Source of the DNA: an uncultured Lachnospiraceae bacterium
Lineage (GTDB): Bacteria; Bacillota; Clostridia; Lachnospirales; Lachnospiraceae
Length of the DNA stretch: 64,000 nucleotides
Assembly (NCBI GenBank): GCA_949471785.1
Contig: CASWRE010000004.1
Location: 1-64,000 of the forward strand
Direction of reading: 5' to 3'
Within the stretch, counting starts at the first letter, position 1. Every line of letters starts with the position of its first letter. This document shows positions 8,767 through 16,574 of this stretch, one piece after another. The notes beneath the pieces were generated by a model. The model saw nothing but the letters and a program-made list of their open reading frames with translations. It did no database searches and was not told the DNA's origin. A program made the position numbers and the translations under genes.

Positions 8767-9801
8767 TCATACGACCTCCTTCCAGCACTGCGGGTCGGCA
8801 GCGTAAAAGTCTCCGTTTGTTCCTTTCGCGACAGCAGGACAGCCGCGGCAAAACGCCATCAATTCACATTTTGAACATTTTTCAAATTTGTTATAGTCTC
8901 GATAAGCTTCCATTTCACATACCCAGACATCGGCAAGCCGGTCTTTGAACACATTGCCCACTGTACTGCCAGCTACCCGGCGGCAGGCGAAGACGTCGCC
9001 GGTGGGCAGGATTGTGATATGGCAGTTGCCGCAGTTGCAGCCACCGTAGATCATTCCGTCCACAGCGGTTTTAGGGATTTTGAAAGCGCCGGTTTCGTAT
9101 TCGTAGAGCGTCCACAGGTGGTCTTTTTTGTTAAAATATGTCTGGCAGCCCTGGGATTCATAGTCCTTGAATTTTTTATTGCATATGGCGAGCAGTTCCC
9201 GATATTCCTGCGGCGTCATGCCCGCGTCCAAATCGCCGCCGCTCGGAACATAACGGGAAAATGCAAATACATTCGCGCCCGCTTTCACAACTTCGTCGAT
9301 AATACCGGGGATTTCCATCCGATTGGTTTTAGAAACCGTCGTCATCACGACGCTGCGGATTCCCGCACGGTTTATACATGTGATTTTTTCGAGCGTGCAA
9401 TCGTAGGAGCCGGGCTTTCGGAACCAGTCATGCGTTTCGCGAAGCCCGTCGATAGAAAGCTGGTATTTTTCACAGCCATAGGACTTCAGTTTATGGCATA
9501 TCCGGTCATTCAAATGAAATGGATTTCCGAGAATTGTAAACGGTATGCCGTTTTTGCGGAGCAGTTCGAGCAGTTTCCAAAAATCCGGGTGCAGGATGGG
9601 GTCGCCGCCGGTAATATAAAAATATGGCAGACGGTCATGAACCTTGCAAAAATCAAGGCAGTTATAAAATGTCTCCTGCATTTGCTTCCAGTTCATAGAA
9701 TCGGTTTTTTTGCAGGCATCTGATGAAAAGATGTAACAATGCTTGCACCGTTGGTCGCATTCATCCGTGATGTGCCATTGAAAAGAAAAATATGGTTTCA
9801 T
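8767..9801 (-). CDS. Radical SAM/SPASM peptide maturase, ACGX system
   Basis: 344 residues from the ATG at 9801 (GAGG eight bases upstream); the frame is open far upstream but that part is the repeat DNA of the peptide gene. The radical SAM cluster motif CX3CX2C is at Cys15, Cys19 and Cys22. The C-terminal SPASM domain has many cysteines (GGCNCGNCHI, GDVFACRR, CSKCELMAFCRGCP) for auxiliary Fe-S clusters. Together with the ACGX-repeat peptide encoded just upstream, this fits the radical SAM/SPASM enzyme defined for the ACGX system. The chemistry is not known; thioether or other Cys-based crosslinks are plausible (inference). Confidence 0.9.
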   Translation of the reverse strand: MKPYFSFQWHITDECDQRCKHCYIFSSDACKKTDSMNWKQMQETFYNCLDFCKVHDRLPYFYITGGDPILHPDFWKLLELLRKNGIPFTILGNPFHLNDRICHKLKSYGCEKYQLSIDGLRETHDWFRKPGSYDCTLEKITCINRAGIRSVVMTTVSKTNRMEIPGIIDEVVKAGANVFAFSRYVPSGGDLDAGMTPQEYRELLAICNKKFKDYESQGCQTYFNKKDHLWTLYEYETGAFKIPKTAVDGMIYGGCNCGNCHITILPTGDVFACRRVAGSTVGNVFKDRLADVWVCEMEAYRDYNKFEKCSKCELMAFCRGCPAVAKGTNGDFYAADPQCWKEVV

Positions 9802-9851
9802 TTTGTGTGCCTCGCTGTATGTAAAATCGGTTATACCGGGTAACATGCTAA

Positions 9852-9885
9852 CTGTTCCCGGCGAGAGCGTTCCCGCCGGGAACAG
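9852..9885 (-). promoter_or_regulatory. Intercistronic hairpin between ACGX peptide and maturase
   Basis: A perfect 12-bp inverted repeat, CTGTTCCCGGCG / CGCCGGGAACAG, with a 10-base loop. It sits in the 106-base gap between precursor and maturase. In the operon's direction no T-run follows, so it is more likely a partial terminator or an mRNA-stabilising stem that keeps precursor mRNA more abundant than maturase mRNA. Confidence 0.6.
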
Positions 9886-9907
9886 CTTTTCAGGGGAAGG
9901 GAGCGAT

Positions 9908-10153
9908 TTACTTGTCGCCTGCGCCGCAGGCAGAACCGCAGGCTGTCGGAGCCTCGGTCGGCTTGTCGCCTGCGCCGCAGGCAGAACCGCAGGCGGCCGG
10001 AGTCTCGGCCGGCTTGTCGCCTGCGCCGCAGGCAGAACCGCAAGCGGCCGGCTTGCCTTCCGGCTTATCTGCTGCGCCGCAGGCGGTACCGCAGGCTGCC
10101 GCAGGTGCGGTCTCCGTGTTTTCGTTCCATCCAAACAGATTAGAAAGTGCCAT
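9908..10153 (-). CDS. ACGX-repeat RiPP precursor peptide
   Basis: 81 residues from the ATG at 10153, with GGAGG nine bases upstream (an ATG overlapping that site is rejected as the start). A leader of about 19 residues (MALSNLFGWNENTETAPAA) precedes four 17-residue units, the last truncated, each built as ACGSACGA-GDKP plus a variable linker. In all there are eight ACGX motifs and eight cysteines. The units are 51-bp DNA repeats. This is the known but functionally uncharacterised ACGX-repeat peptide family, substrate of the neighbouring radical SAM/SPASM enzyme. The product could be a metal-binding or crosslinked peptide (inference). Confidence 0.92.
   Translation of the reverse strand: MALSNLFGWNENTETAPAAACGTACGAADKPEGKPAACGSACGAGDKPAETPAACGSACGAGDKPTEAPTACGSACGAGDK
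9911..10130. repeat. 51-bp tandem repeats inside the ACGX gene
   Basis: Copies beginning CTTGTCGCCTGCGCCG start at 9911, 9962 and 10013, with a more diverged unit after about 10064. The period of 51 bp equals 17 codons. This is coding repetition, so unit number may vary between strains by slippage. It is not a CRISPR array because units abut without unique spacers. Confidence 0.85.
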
Positions 10154-10204
10154 GATTTTGACCTCCATATAAGTATTCAGCGGTTTTTAACCTCTGTATT
10201 TACT

Positions 10205-10232
10205 ATTCTATGGATTTTAATCGCCGTCACAA
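10205..10232 (-). promoter_or_regulatory. Predicted promoter of the ACGX operon
   Basis: On the minus strand TTGTGA (10232-10227) and TAGAAT (10210-10205) are separated by 16 bases, about 50 bases upstream of the peptide start codon. A GTCAC box overlaps the -35 hexamer, and GTCAC or GTGAC boxes recur at 10255-10259, 10266-10270 and 10322-10326. Confidence 0.5.
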
Positions 10233-10338
10233 GTACGCACTTTTTTATTACATGGTCACTTTTTTGTGACTTTTGCGTAACTGTGGGATTTTTCTGCCTG
10301 AAAAATTTTTAAATCCTTTGCGTCACTTGTTTTGATTA

Positions 10339-10367
10339 TTGACTTTTTTGGTATGTTACATTACAAT
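10339..10367 (+). promoter_or_regulatory. Predicted promoter of the HxlR regulator gene
   Basis: TTGACT (10339-10344), 17-base spacer, TACAAT (10362-10367). It lies 31 bases before the ATG at 10398 and runs divergently from the ACGX operon promoter, so one regulator could act on both. Confidence 0.6.
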
Positions 10368-10397
10368 TTGAGTGTAGCATTTGAAAAGGGATATAGC

Positions 10398-10736
10398 ATG
10401 GAGGCACATATATTTATGAAGACAAAGGATGAATTACCTGCCTGTCCTGTGGCCATTACCGTTCAGTTGATTGGGAGTAAATGGAAACTGTTGATTATGC
10501 GGAATCTTCTTCAAAGGCCCTGGCGTTTTAATGAACTCAGAAAAGATTTAGAGGGAATCAGCCAAAAGGTACTGACGGACAGTTTGCGATCTATGGAGGG
10601 GGACGGTATCATTACCCGTACCGTTTATGCCGAAGTCCCGCCAAGAGTGGAATATGCGCTCAGTGGACTTGGCGAATCGATGCGTCCTATTCTTGACGCA
10701 ATGGAACAGTGGGGGACAAACTATAAAAATTCATAA
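10398..10736 (+). CDS. HxlR/MarR-like winged-helix transcriptional regulator
   Basis: 112 residues from the ATG at 10398 (GAAAAGGG seven bases upstream); a second ATG at 10416, with GGAGG eleven bases upstream, is equally possible and gives 106 residues. The body is a typical HxlR winged helix: CPVAITVQLIGSKWKLLI, RPWRFNELRKDL, ISQKVLTDSLRSME, PPRVEYALS. One Cys near the N-terminus is at the position often used for redox or electrophile sensing in this family. Divergent orientation to the ACGX operon makes it the likely controller of that operon. Confidence 0.9.
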   Translation: MEAHIFMKTKDELPACPVAITVQLIGSKWKLLIMRNLLQRPWRFNELRKDLEGISQKVLTDSLRSMEGDGIITRTVYAEVPPRVEYALSGLGESMRPILDAMEQWGTNYKNS

Positions 10737-10750
10737 CCGTTTCTGGCATT

Positions 10751-10993
10751 TTGGCAAATATCTGTGGCGCTTCTCTTTGGGGATATGAATTTCGGCCAAG
10801 GAACAAAGGAAAATCAATCCGCAGGCTGCAGAGCTGGAAACGTCCGATTCGCAGTCTGAAGAAGATGGCGGAATTGTTTAAACCCATTCTGGAGATTGCG
10901 GACAAGAAAAATAACAAAATCGGTTGGGAGACATGCCCGGTTTGGGATGGGACGAAAGAAAAGGTGGAAAAAGGGCTGCTTAAATTAAGATAA
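10751..10993 (+). CDS. Doubtful 80-codon reading frame
   Basis: An open frame starting with TTG and no ribosome site encodes a basic 80-residue sequence (for example SIRRLQSWKRPIRSLKKM, ending TKEKVEKGLLKLR). I do not recognise it. The conserved-looking end could be the remains of a longer gene. It fills most of the gap between the HxlR and spoVT genes. Confidence 0.2.
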   Translation: MANICGASLWGYEFRPRNKGKSIRRLQSWKRPIRSLKKMAELFKPILEIADKKNNKIGWETCPVWDGTKEKVEKGLLKLR

Positions 10994-11103
10994 ATATTTT
11001 GTCGGATCAATCGTCATGTATAAAGTTCCTCTATTTACAGATACTAGTGTAGCAACGCATGAATTGTGAGCGATACCAGGAATGATAAATGGAGGGACGC
11101 AGT

Positions 11104-11652
11104 ATGAAAGCTACCGGAATAGTACGAAGGATCGATGATCTTGGACGTGTGGTGGTTCCCAAGGAGATCCGCCGCACGCTCAGGCTCAGAGAGGGGGAAC
11201 CGATGGAAATATATACCAGGGGCGACGGGGAGATCGTACTGAAAAAGTATTCGCCCATCGGGGAACTCAGCGCTTACGCTAAGGAATTCGCGGACACGAT
11301 CGCCCAGATCACCGGTCATCTGGTGTGTGTGTCGGATCATGACCAGATTGTGGCGGCCAGCCCCCAGGCCCAGAAAGAGTATTTGAGTAAATCCATCAGC
11401 AATGAGCTGGAGGAGCTTATGGAGAATCGGGAGAGCAGGGTGGCGGAGGAGGGCGATAACGGCTTTATCCGCATCACAAAGGAGGATACTCAGGGCTATA
11501 ATTCCCAGGTTATTCAGCCCATCATCAGCGCCGGGGACGTAATCGGCGCCGTGGCGATTATGAACCGGGCGGCCAGGGAAGCGGTGGGCGAGCTGGAACA
11601 GAAGATCGCCTCCGTGGCGGCAGGCTTTCTGGGTAGGCAGATGGAGCAGTAG
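11104..11652 (+). CDS. spoVT: Stage V sporulation protein T
   Basis: 182 residues; the ATG at 11104 is preceded by GGAGG at about 8 bases. The N-terminal AbrB/SpoVT swapped-hairpin domain (MKATGIVRRIDDLGRVVVPK) is followed by a GAF-like domain (residues 55-180). SpoVT is a forespore transcription factor acting late in sporulation under sigma-G. Length and sequence match the family closely, so the organism almost certainly forms spores or descends from a spore former. It converges with the carboxypeptidase gene, leaving eight bases between stops. Confidence 0.95.
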   Translation: MKATGIVRRIDDLGRVVVPKEIRRTLRLREGEPMEIYTRGDGEIVLKKYSPIGELSAYAKEFADTIAQITGHLVCVSDHDQIVAASPQAQKEYLSKSISNELEELMENRESRVAEEGDNGFIRITKEDTQGYNSQVIQPIISAGDVIGAVAIMNRAAREAVGELEQKIASVAAGFLGRQMEQ

Positions 11653-11660
11653 ACGGCGGT

Positions 11661-12209
11661 TCAGCCGCGGCGGCTGTGGTATTGCTCCAGTGTAAGTCCC
11701 CGAATCCACAGCCAGAGGGCCAGAGGGACTCCCACATAGCGGATATGCCAGGGTTCCCAGGGATAGCCGGTAATGGTTTCGCGGCCTTTGGGATAGCGCA
11801 GGATGAAGCCGTAAAAGGGTGCGTGCCGCCCCAGCCATTGCCCTTCCGCCGTGGCGGCAAAGGCGGTATCCAGCTCGCCGTGCAGGGACGGGCAGGATAC
11901 GTCCAGCGCCAGGCCGGTCTGGTGCTCGCTGGCTCCGGCCGGCGCCGTTTCCCCCGAGGCGCCGTTTTTCTGGTACAGGGTAAACTGGCGAATATAGGAA
12001 CGGTAGCCGGAGACGCCCACGAGGCACAGCCTGCGTCGCCGGGCCGCGGCAAAGAGCCGTTCCGCTGCTGCCGCCGCCGGTTTTTCCATCTGCCGTTTGG
12101 GGTCGTTGGGAGCGGCGTGGAAGGGGATGCGGACCCGGACAAGCTGCGTGGGCCGATACCCCGACGGAAGCGGATGCTCCCGATTGACAAGTATATGACA
12201 GGTATGCAT
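11661..12209 (-). CDS. VanY-like D-alanyl-D-alanine carboxypeptidase (M15B)
   Basis: 182 residues with the metallopeptidase motifs VGVSGYRSY, ASEHQTGLALDV (zinc His and Asp) and WEPWHIRYVG (third zinc ligand and catalytic Glu). It should trim D-Ala from peptidoglycan stem peptides. Unlike most VanY proteins there is no visible signal peptide or membrane anchor before the domain, so secretion is unclear, or a non-classical start is missed. The ribosome site (AGGGGG) is inside one arm of an inverted repeat (12213-12275). Confidence 0.85.
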   Translation of the reverse strand: MHTCHILVNREHPLPSGYRPTQLVRVRIPFHAAPNDPKRQMEKPAAAAAERLFAAARRRRLCLVGVSGYRSYIRQFTLYQKNGASGETAPAGASEHQTGLALDVSCPSLHGELDTAFAATAEGQWLGRHAPFYGFILRYPKGRETITGYPWEPWHIRYVGVPLALWLWIRGLTLEQYHSRRG

Positions 12210-12212
12210 GGT

Positions 12213-12275
12213 AAACCCCCTTTTGTTTCATGGGAAAATAGTGCTGTAGATATCCTATGATGCAAAAGGGGGTTT
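12213..12275 (-). promoter_or_regulatory. Inverted repeat that can mask the carboxypeptidase ribosome site
   Basis: AAACCCCCTTTTG (12213-12225) and its exact complement (12263-12275) are separated by 37 bases. In the minus-strand transcript the second arm contains the AGGGGG ribosome site 6 bases before the ATG at 12209, so pairing would hide it. It could also serve as a weak terminator for pncB. Confidence 0.4.
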
Positions 12276-12295
12276 TATGCATGGATGAGTATGTA

Positions 12296-13762
12296 TTATT
12301 TTTGCAAATGTTTGCGGCTCATTTCCTCCAGCAGATCGCTCTTGATGGCGTAGAGCTTGTCGGAGAGATCCACATAGACCTCGTGAGGGTTTACAAAGCG
12401 GCGGGTCTCATCCCACAGGGTCTCCTGCTCGGCTTTGCAGATATCGCGGATTTCCATAACGGAGGGGGAAGCGTAGCAGGGCTCTCCTTTACGTATGACC
12501 TGGATCAGAAGCTCCCGGAGCCTGTAGGAGCCGCCTTTGAACTTCGTTTTTTTCCAGGTTTCTACCGGGTCGAAGATAATCATGTCTTTGCTTTCGTCAA
12601 AGGTCTCGTCGGCCAGGCAGATCAGATCGGCGCGGATCTTATTGGTTTCCTTATCGTAAATGCGGAATACGGTTTTGTTTCCGGGATTGGTGACTTTCTC
12701 GGAATTCTCCGACAGCTTGATCTTGGGGATGAAATCCCTGTCGCTCCGGTTTTTGACGGCGGCCAGCTTGTAGACGCCGCCGAAAGCAGGGTTATCTTTG
12801 GCGGTGATCAGGTTTGTGCCGACGCCCCAGGAATTGATTTTGGCACCCTGGGCTTTCAGGCTGTCGATCAGGTATTCATCCAGATCACTGGAGGCGGAGA
12901 TGATGGCGTCGCCGAAACCGGCCGCTTCCAGCATCCTGTGGGCTTTTTTTGACAGATAGGCCAGGTCGCCGCTGTCGATGCGGATGCCGTAACCTTTCAG
13001 GGGCAGCCCCGCTTCCCGCATTTCCGTAAAGACCCGGATGGCGTTAGGGACGCCGGAATCCAGCACGTCGTAAGTGTCCACCAGCAGGATGCAGGCGTCC
13101 GGGTACAGATCGGCGTAGGTCTTGAAGGCCGTATACTCGTCGGGAAAACTCATGATCCAGCTGTGGGCGTGGGTACCTTTCACCGGTACGCCGAACATCT
13201 GACCGGTCAGCACGTTGGAGGTGCCGATGCAGCCCGCGATCATGGCGGCCCTTGCGCCATAGATGCCCGCGTCCGGTCCCTGGGCCCGCCGGAGGCCGAA
13301 TTCCATGATACCGTCTCCCTGGGCCGCATAGACCACCCGGGCGGCCTTTGTGGCGATGAGGCTCTGGTGGTTTAAGATGTTGAGGACGGCTGTCTCCACA
13401 AGCTGAGCCTCCATCATGGGAGCGATGACTTTGACCAGGGGCTCCCGGGGGAAGACGACTGTTCCTTCGGGAACGGCATAAATATCTCCGGTAAAATGGA
13501 ACCCTCGCAGGTATTCGAGGAAATCCGGCTCGAAGATGCCAAGGCTCCGCAGATAGTTGATGTCATCCGGGGCAAAGTGCAGATCCCGGATATATTCGAT
13601 GATCTGTTCCAGGCCCGCCGCGATGGCGTACCCGCCGTCGCAGGGATTTTTTCGATAAAAAGCGTCAAAGACGACGATTTGGTCGGTGGGATTTTTAAAG
13701 TATCCCTGCATCATCGTCAGCTCGTACAGGTCGGTCAGCAGTGTCAGGTTCATTGCTCTCAT
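12296..13762 (-). CDS. pncB: Nicotinate phosphoribosyltransferase
   Basis: 488 residues, the normal length for the long form. It opens LLTDLYELTMMQGYF and includes FEFGLRRAQ-like FGLRRAQGPDAG, GTSNVLTG and GTHAHSW, the active-site segments of the family. The enzyme converts nicotinate and PRPP to nicotinate mononucleotide in NAD salvage in the cytoplasm. AGGAG lies seven bases before the ATG. A minus-strand TATAAT at 13839-13834 is a plausible -10. NAD salvage may matter to the NAD-consuming sirtuin at 7-8 kb, but the genes are not linked in an operon. Confidence 0.95.
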   Translation of the reverse strand: MRAMNLTLLTDLYELTMMQGYFKNPTDQIVVFDAFYRKNPCDGGYAIAAGLEQIIEYIRDLHFAPDDINYLRSLGIFEPDFLEYLRGFHFTGDIYAVPEGTVVFPREPLVKVIAPMMEAQLVETAVLNILNHQSLIATKAARVVYAAQGDGIMEFGLRRAQGPDAGIYGARAAMIAGCIGTSNVLTGQMFGVPVKGTHAHSWIMSFPDEYTAFKTYADLYPDACILLVDTYDVLDSGVPNAIRVFTEMREAGLPLKGYGIRIDSGDLAYLSKKAHRMLEAAGFGDAIISASSDLDEYLIDSLKAQGAKINSWGVGTNLITAKDNPAFGGVYKLAAVKNRSDRDFIPKIKLSENSEKVTNPGNKTVFRIYDKETNKIRADLICLADETFDESKDMIIFDPVETWKKTKFKGGSYRLRELLIQVIRKGEPCYASPSVMEIRDICKAEQETLWDETRRFVNPHEVYVDLSDKLYAIKSDLLEEMSRKHLQK

Positions 13763-13963
13763 GGTGAGGCTCCTTTCCTATATAAAAATAATTTTGGCCG
13801 GATATTTTTTCAAATGTCGTATTGATTCACGTTATTATAGCACGAAATCGCGAAAAGGAAGAGTTTTTTTGGATAAGTTCTTTTTTAAAGCAAAATAATG
13901 GGAAAATATCGGAAAAATTCCTGACAAATATTTGGTAATGGGATATAAGCGCGCAAGAATATA

Positions 13964-13992
13964 TTGACGGAAATCCGGCGGATGCCTATAAT
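13964..13992 (+). promoter_or_regulatory. Strong sigma-A-type promoter
   Basis: TTGACG (13964-13969), 17-base spacer, TATAAT (13987-13992), 33 bases before the start codon at 14026. It probably drives the three membrane/surface protein genes up to 17.5 kb. Confidence 0.75.
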
Positions 13993-14025
13993 GTGGGGGT
14001 AGTGAGTAGAAGGAAGGAGAACGCT

Positions 14026-14958
14026 ATGAGTATACAGATTGAAAATGTTATGCCGGACGGATTTCTCTATGAGAGGGAACAGAACCTGTCCCATGGGGTA
14101 TACGGGGGTATGGAGCTGTTTATTCTGCCCGTGGATACCGAAAACCAGTATCAGATACAGTTGTATACGGACGCCGAAAAAATCGAGGACAGAGAGGCCT
14201 TTTTTGAATATCTGGAGACGCTGCCTCAGAGGTATCCTTTTGTGTATCGCGCCGGATACAACGGTTCCAATATGGTTTATGTCTATGTGCAGACCCGGGA
14301 GCAGGAGGACCGGGAAAATCTGACGACGGTGATTGCCGGCCTTGTATCCAGATGCACGGAATACGGAGTGCGCAATTGCTGCGCCCACTGCAAGAATATC
14401 GCGCCGCTTCACGCGGCGGCCGTGGACCACACTCCTCTCTTGATCTGCGACAACTGCCTTGCGCGGGTGACGGAGGGCGCGGAGGGGAAACCGGCCAGAA
14501 GAGAGAATCTGCCGCTGGGACTGGTCGGGGCGCTTCTGGGCGTTTTGCTGGGATCAATTCTGTGGATTGTGATCGGGGAGATCGGTTTTATCGCCGGAAT
14601 TGCGGGTTATGCGATTGTATTTTGCGGTATGAAGGGATATCAGATCCTGGGAGGTAAAATATCGAAGGCCGGCATTGTGATCTGCGTGCTCCTCTCCTGT
14701 CTGGTGATTGCCGGGGCCGAGATGGTATCCCTGGGGCTTGCCATTTATCAGGAATTCGGCGAGATGTATGGAATTACGCCGGGAGACGCGTTCCGTGTGA
14801 TTCCGGAATTTCTGAAAGAACCGGAGGTTGCCGGCGGAGTGGCCAAAGATTTGGTCGTCGGATATCTTCTTGCCATATGGGCAAGTTACGCCAGTATTCG
14901 GAGCGCGTGGCAGCAGGTGGGAAAAGAACCTGAACGGCATACGGTGGTGCGGTTTTGA
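14026..14958 (+). CDS. Membrane protein with zinc-finger-like motif, unrecognised
   Basis: 310 residues from the ATG at 14026 (AAGGAG seven bases upstream). Residues 1-115 are soluble. A pair of CX2C motifs (CCAHC and CDNC, about residues 119-145) looks like a zinc ribbon. Four hydrophobic segments follow (for example LGLVGALLGVLLGSILWIV and AGIVICVLLSCLVIAGAEM). I do not know a characterised homologue. It heads a three-gene run with an O-antigen-ligase-like protein, which suggests a cell-envelope role. Confidence 0.65.
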   Translation: MSIQIENVMPDGFLYEREQNLSHGVYGGMELFILPVDTENQYQIQLYTDAEKIEDREAFFEYLETLPQRYPFVYRAGYNGSNMVYVYVQTREQEDRENLTTVIAGLVSRCTEYGVRNCCAHCKNIAPLHAAAVDHTPLLICDNCLARVTEGAEGKPARRENLPLGLVGALLGVLLGSILWIVIGEIGFIAGIAGYAIVFCGMKGYQILGGKISKAGIVICVLLSCLVIAGAEMVSLGLAIYQEFGEMYGITPGDAFRVIPEFLKEPEVAGGVAKDLVVGYLLAIWASYASIRSAWQQVGKEPERHTVVRF

Positions 14959-14988
14959 TCCGGATTTTCTGAAACGGAGCGGTGTCTG

Positions 14989-16551
14989 ATGAAGAAGATG
15001 AAAAGCGGGGCGGATACGGAGAAGCATTTCCCGCAGTGGCTGGGGGAAAAAGGGACTTATGTATATGTCCTTGTCATGTTGGTGTTTTTTGCGCTGTTCT
15101 ATACCAATAAAATGTTCAATGTGGTGGATGACAAACGGCGTTTTTTCCAGTATGCGACGATCGTGTATGCCTGTATGCTTCTTCCCGCGGCGGTGCAGGA
15201 CCTGTACGGGCTGATGAAAAAGCCGTCGAGTCGGAAGATGCCGGGGGCGGATACGGTCTGTATGCTGCTTCTTTTGGGCGGCGTCCTTTTATCCACACTG
15301 CTTTCCGCGGACGGCCGGCGGATATTCTGGGAGATGCCCACAGCCAGGAGTATCAGCGGCCTCTGTTTCATCGGCTGTATTCTGGTCTGTTACGGCGTGC
15401 GCCGCTTCGGTGTGTTTGACGGTCCGGTACTGTGGGGCTGGATAGCCGGGAGCGCCGGTATCTATCTGTTTGGCATCCTGTGTTCCTGCGGCATCAACTT
15501 TATGCATATACAGGACGGGGTGGAGGCAAAATTCTATTTCCTGTCGCCTCTGGGCGGCTGTAATATCAATGCCACCTATGTGTGCCTGATGCTCCCCTTC
15601 CTCATGGTCATGTTTCTGGTCTGTGAGGGGCTTTTTTCCCAGATCATCTGCGGCCTGTATCTTTATATGGGATTTTTGTTCACCCTGTTCATTAAGACAG
15701 AGAGTTCCGCCGTATCGATGATCTTCGGGCTTCTTTTGCTGGGGTATTTTGCGCTGGAGAAGAGGGAGTGGTTCGCGCGGTATATCCGGGCGGTGGGTAT
15801 TTACCTGGGCGCAAAGATTACGATCTATATCCTGTTGCGCCTGTTTGCAGATCATCTGTACGCCTTTGACGGGATTGACCTGATTCTTCTGGACGGCGGG
15901 GTGATTCTCGGGGAGGCGGCAGTCTGGCTTCTGGCGGCGGGATTACAGTATCGGAAGAGAGATATTTTCCGCGGGGCGGTATTTCGCATGAGGAAGTATC
16001 TGCCTGGCGCGGCCGCGGCGCTGGCCTGTGTTTTTGTGATTTCTCTGGTGACAGTGAATCTTATGGGAAACGTCATACCGGAGAATTCTCCCTGGCGTCA
16101 TTTGTTAATAACGGACGCCACTTTTAGTTCCCGGGGACTTATATGGAAGAAAACGGGGGAGCTGCTTTGGGAGGAACCTCTCGTGAATAAGCTTTTCGGA
16201 AATGGGCTGGGTTCTCTGTACGACTGTATGTATTTTGGGGAAGACGGGCAGGCGCTTCTGGACTATATGGGGGGAAGGGCTTTTTATGATCCCCATAATG
16301 AGTATCTGCAGTGCCTGGTAGACATGGGGCTTTTGGGTTTTGCGGGGTATATCGGATTGCTGGTCACCACCCTTGTGCGGGCGCTGCGCAGGTGGAAAGA
16401 AAATGACTGGCAGATGGCCGTGGCGCTGACTGTCAGCGTGTATATGGTACAGGCCCTTGTGAATGCTTACAGCATCATGCATATGCCGCTGCTGTTTATT
16501 TTCCTGGGTTTTGCCAACGGATTTATGTTGAGAGAGAAGGCCTCTCCGTAA
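14989..16551 (+). CDS. O-antigen ligase-like polytopic membrane protein
   Basis: 520 residues with about 11-12 transmembrane helices. The Wzy_C-type loop is visible in the C-terminal half: a large extracytoplasmic segment ending in FYDPHNEYLQCLVDMGLLGF, with GNGLGSLYDC before it. Proteins of this superfamily polymerise or ligate surface glycans. No glycosyltransferase genes are adjacent, so this is a lone copy. GGAG lies eight bases before the ATG. It is 30 bases after the preceding gene and 23 before the next, probably one transcript. Confidence 0.8.
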   Translation: MKKMKSGADTEKHFPQWLGEKGTYVYVLVMLVFFALFYTNKMFNVVDDKRRFFQYATIVYACMLLPAAVQDLYGLMKKPSSRKMPGADTVCMLLLLGGVLLSTLLSADGRRIFWEMPTARSISGLCFIGCILVCYGVRRFGVFDGPVLWGWIAGSAGIYLFGILCSCGINFMHIQDGVEAKFYFLSPLGGCNINATYVCLMLPFLMVMFLVCEGLFSQIICGLYLYMGFLFTLFIKTESSAVSMIFGLLLLGYFALEKREWFARYIRAVGIYLGAKITIYILLRLFADHLYAFDGIDLILLDGGVILGEAAVWLLAAGLQYRKRDIFRGAVFRMRKYLPGAAAALACVFVISLVTVNLMGNVIPENSPWRHLLITDATFSSRGLIWKKTGELLWEEPLVNKLFGNGLGSLYDCMYFGEDGQALLDYMGGRAFYDPHNEYLQCLVDMGLLGFAGYIGLLVTTLVRALRRWKENDWQMAVALTVSVYMVQALVNAYSIMHMPLLFIFLGFANGFMLREKASP

Positions 16552-16574
16552 GGGAGGGGGGAAGGATTTGATGA

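Noticed and set aside
9911-10130. Possible CRISPR array
   Set aside because: Repeats are 51-bp units that abut without unique spacers and code for the ACGX peptide; no cas genes are present.
9912-10172. Repeat protein with PAPQAEPQA units on the plus strand
   Set aside because: It is the complement of the ACGX precursor; only the minus strand has the ribosome site, leader and matching maturase.
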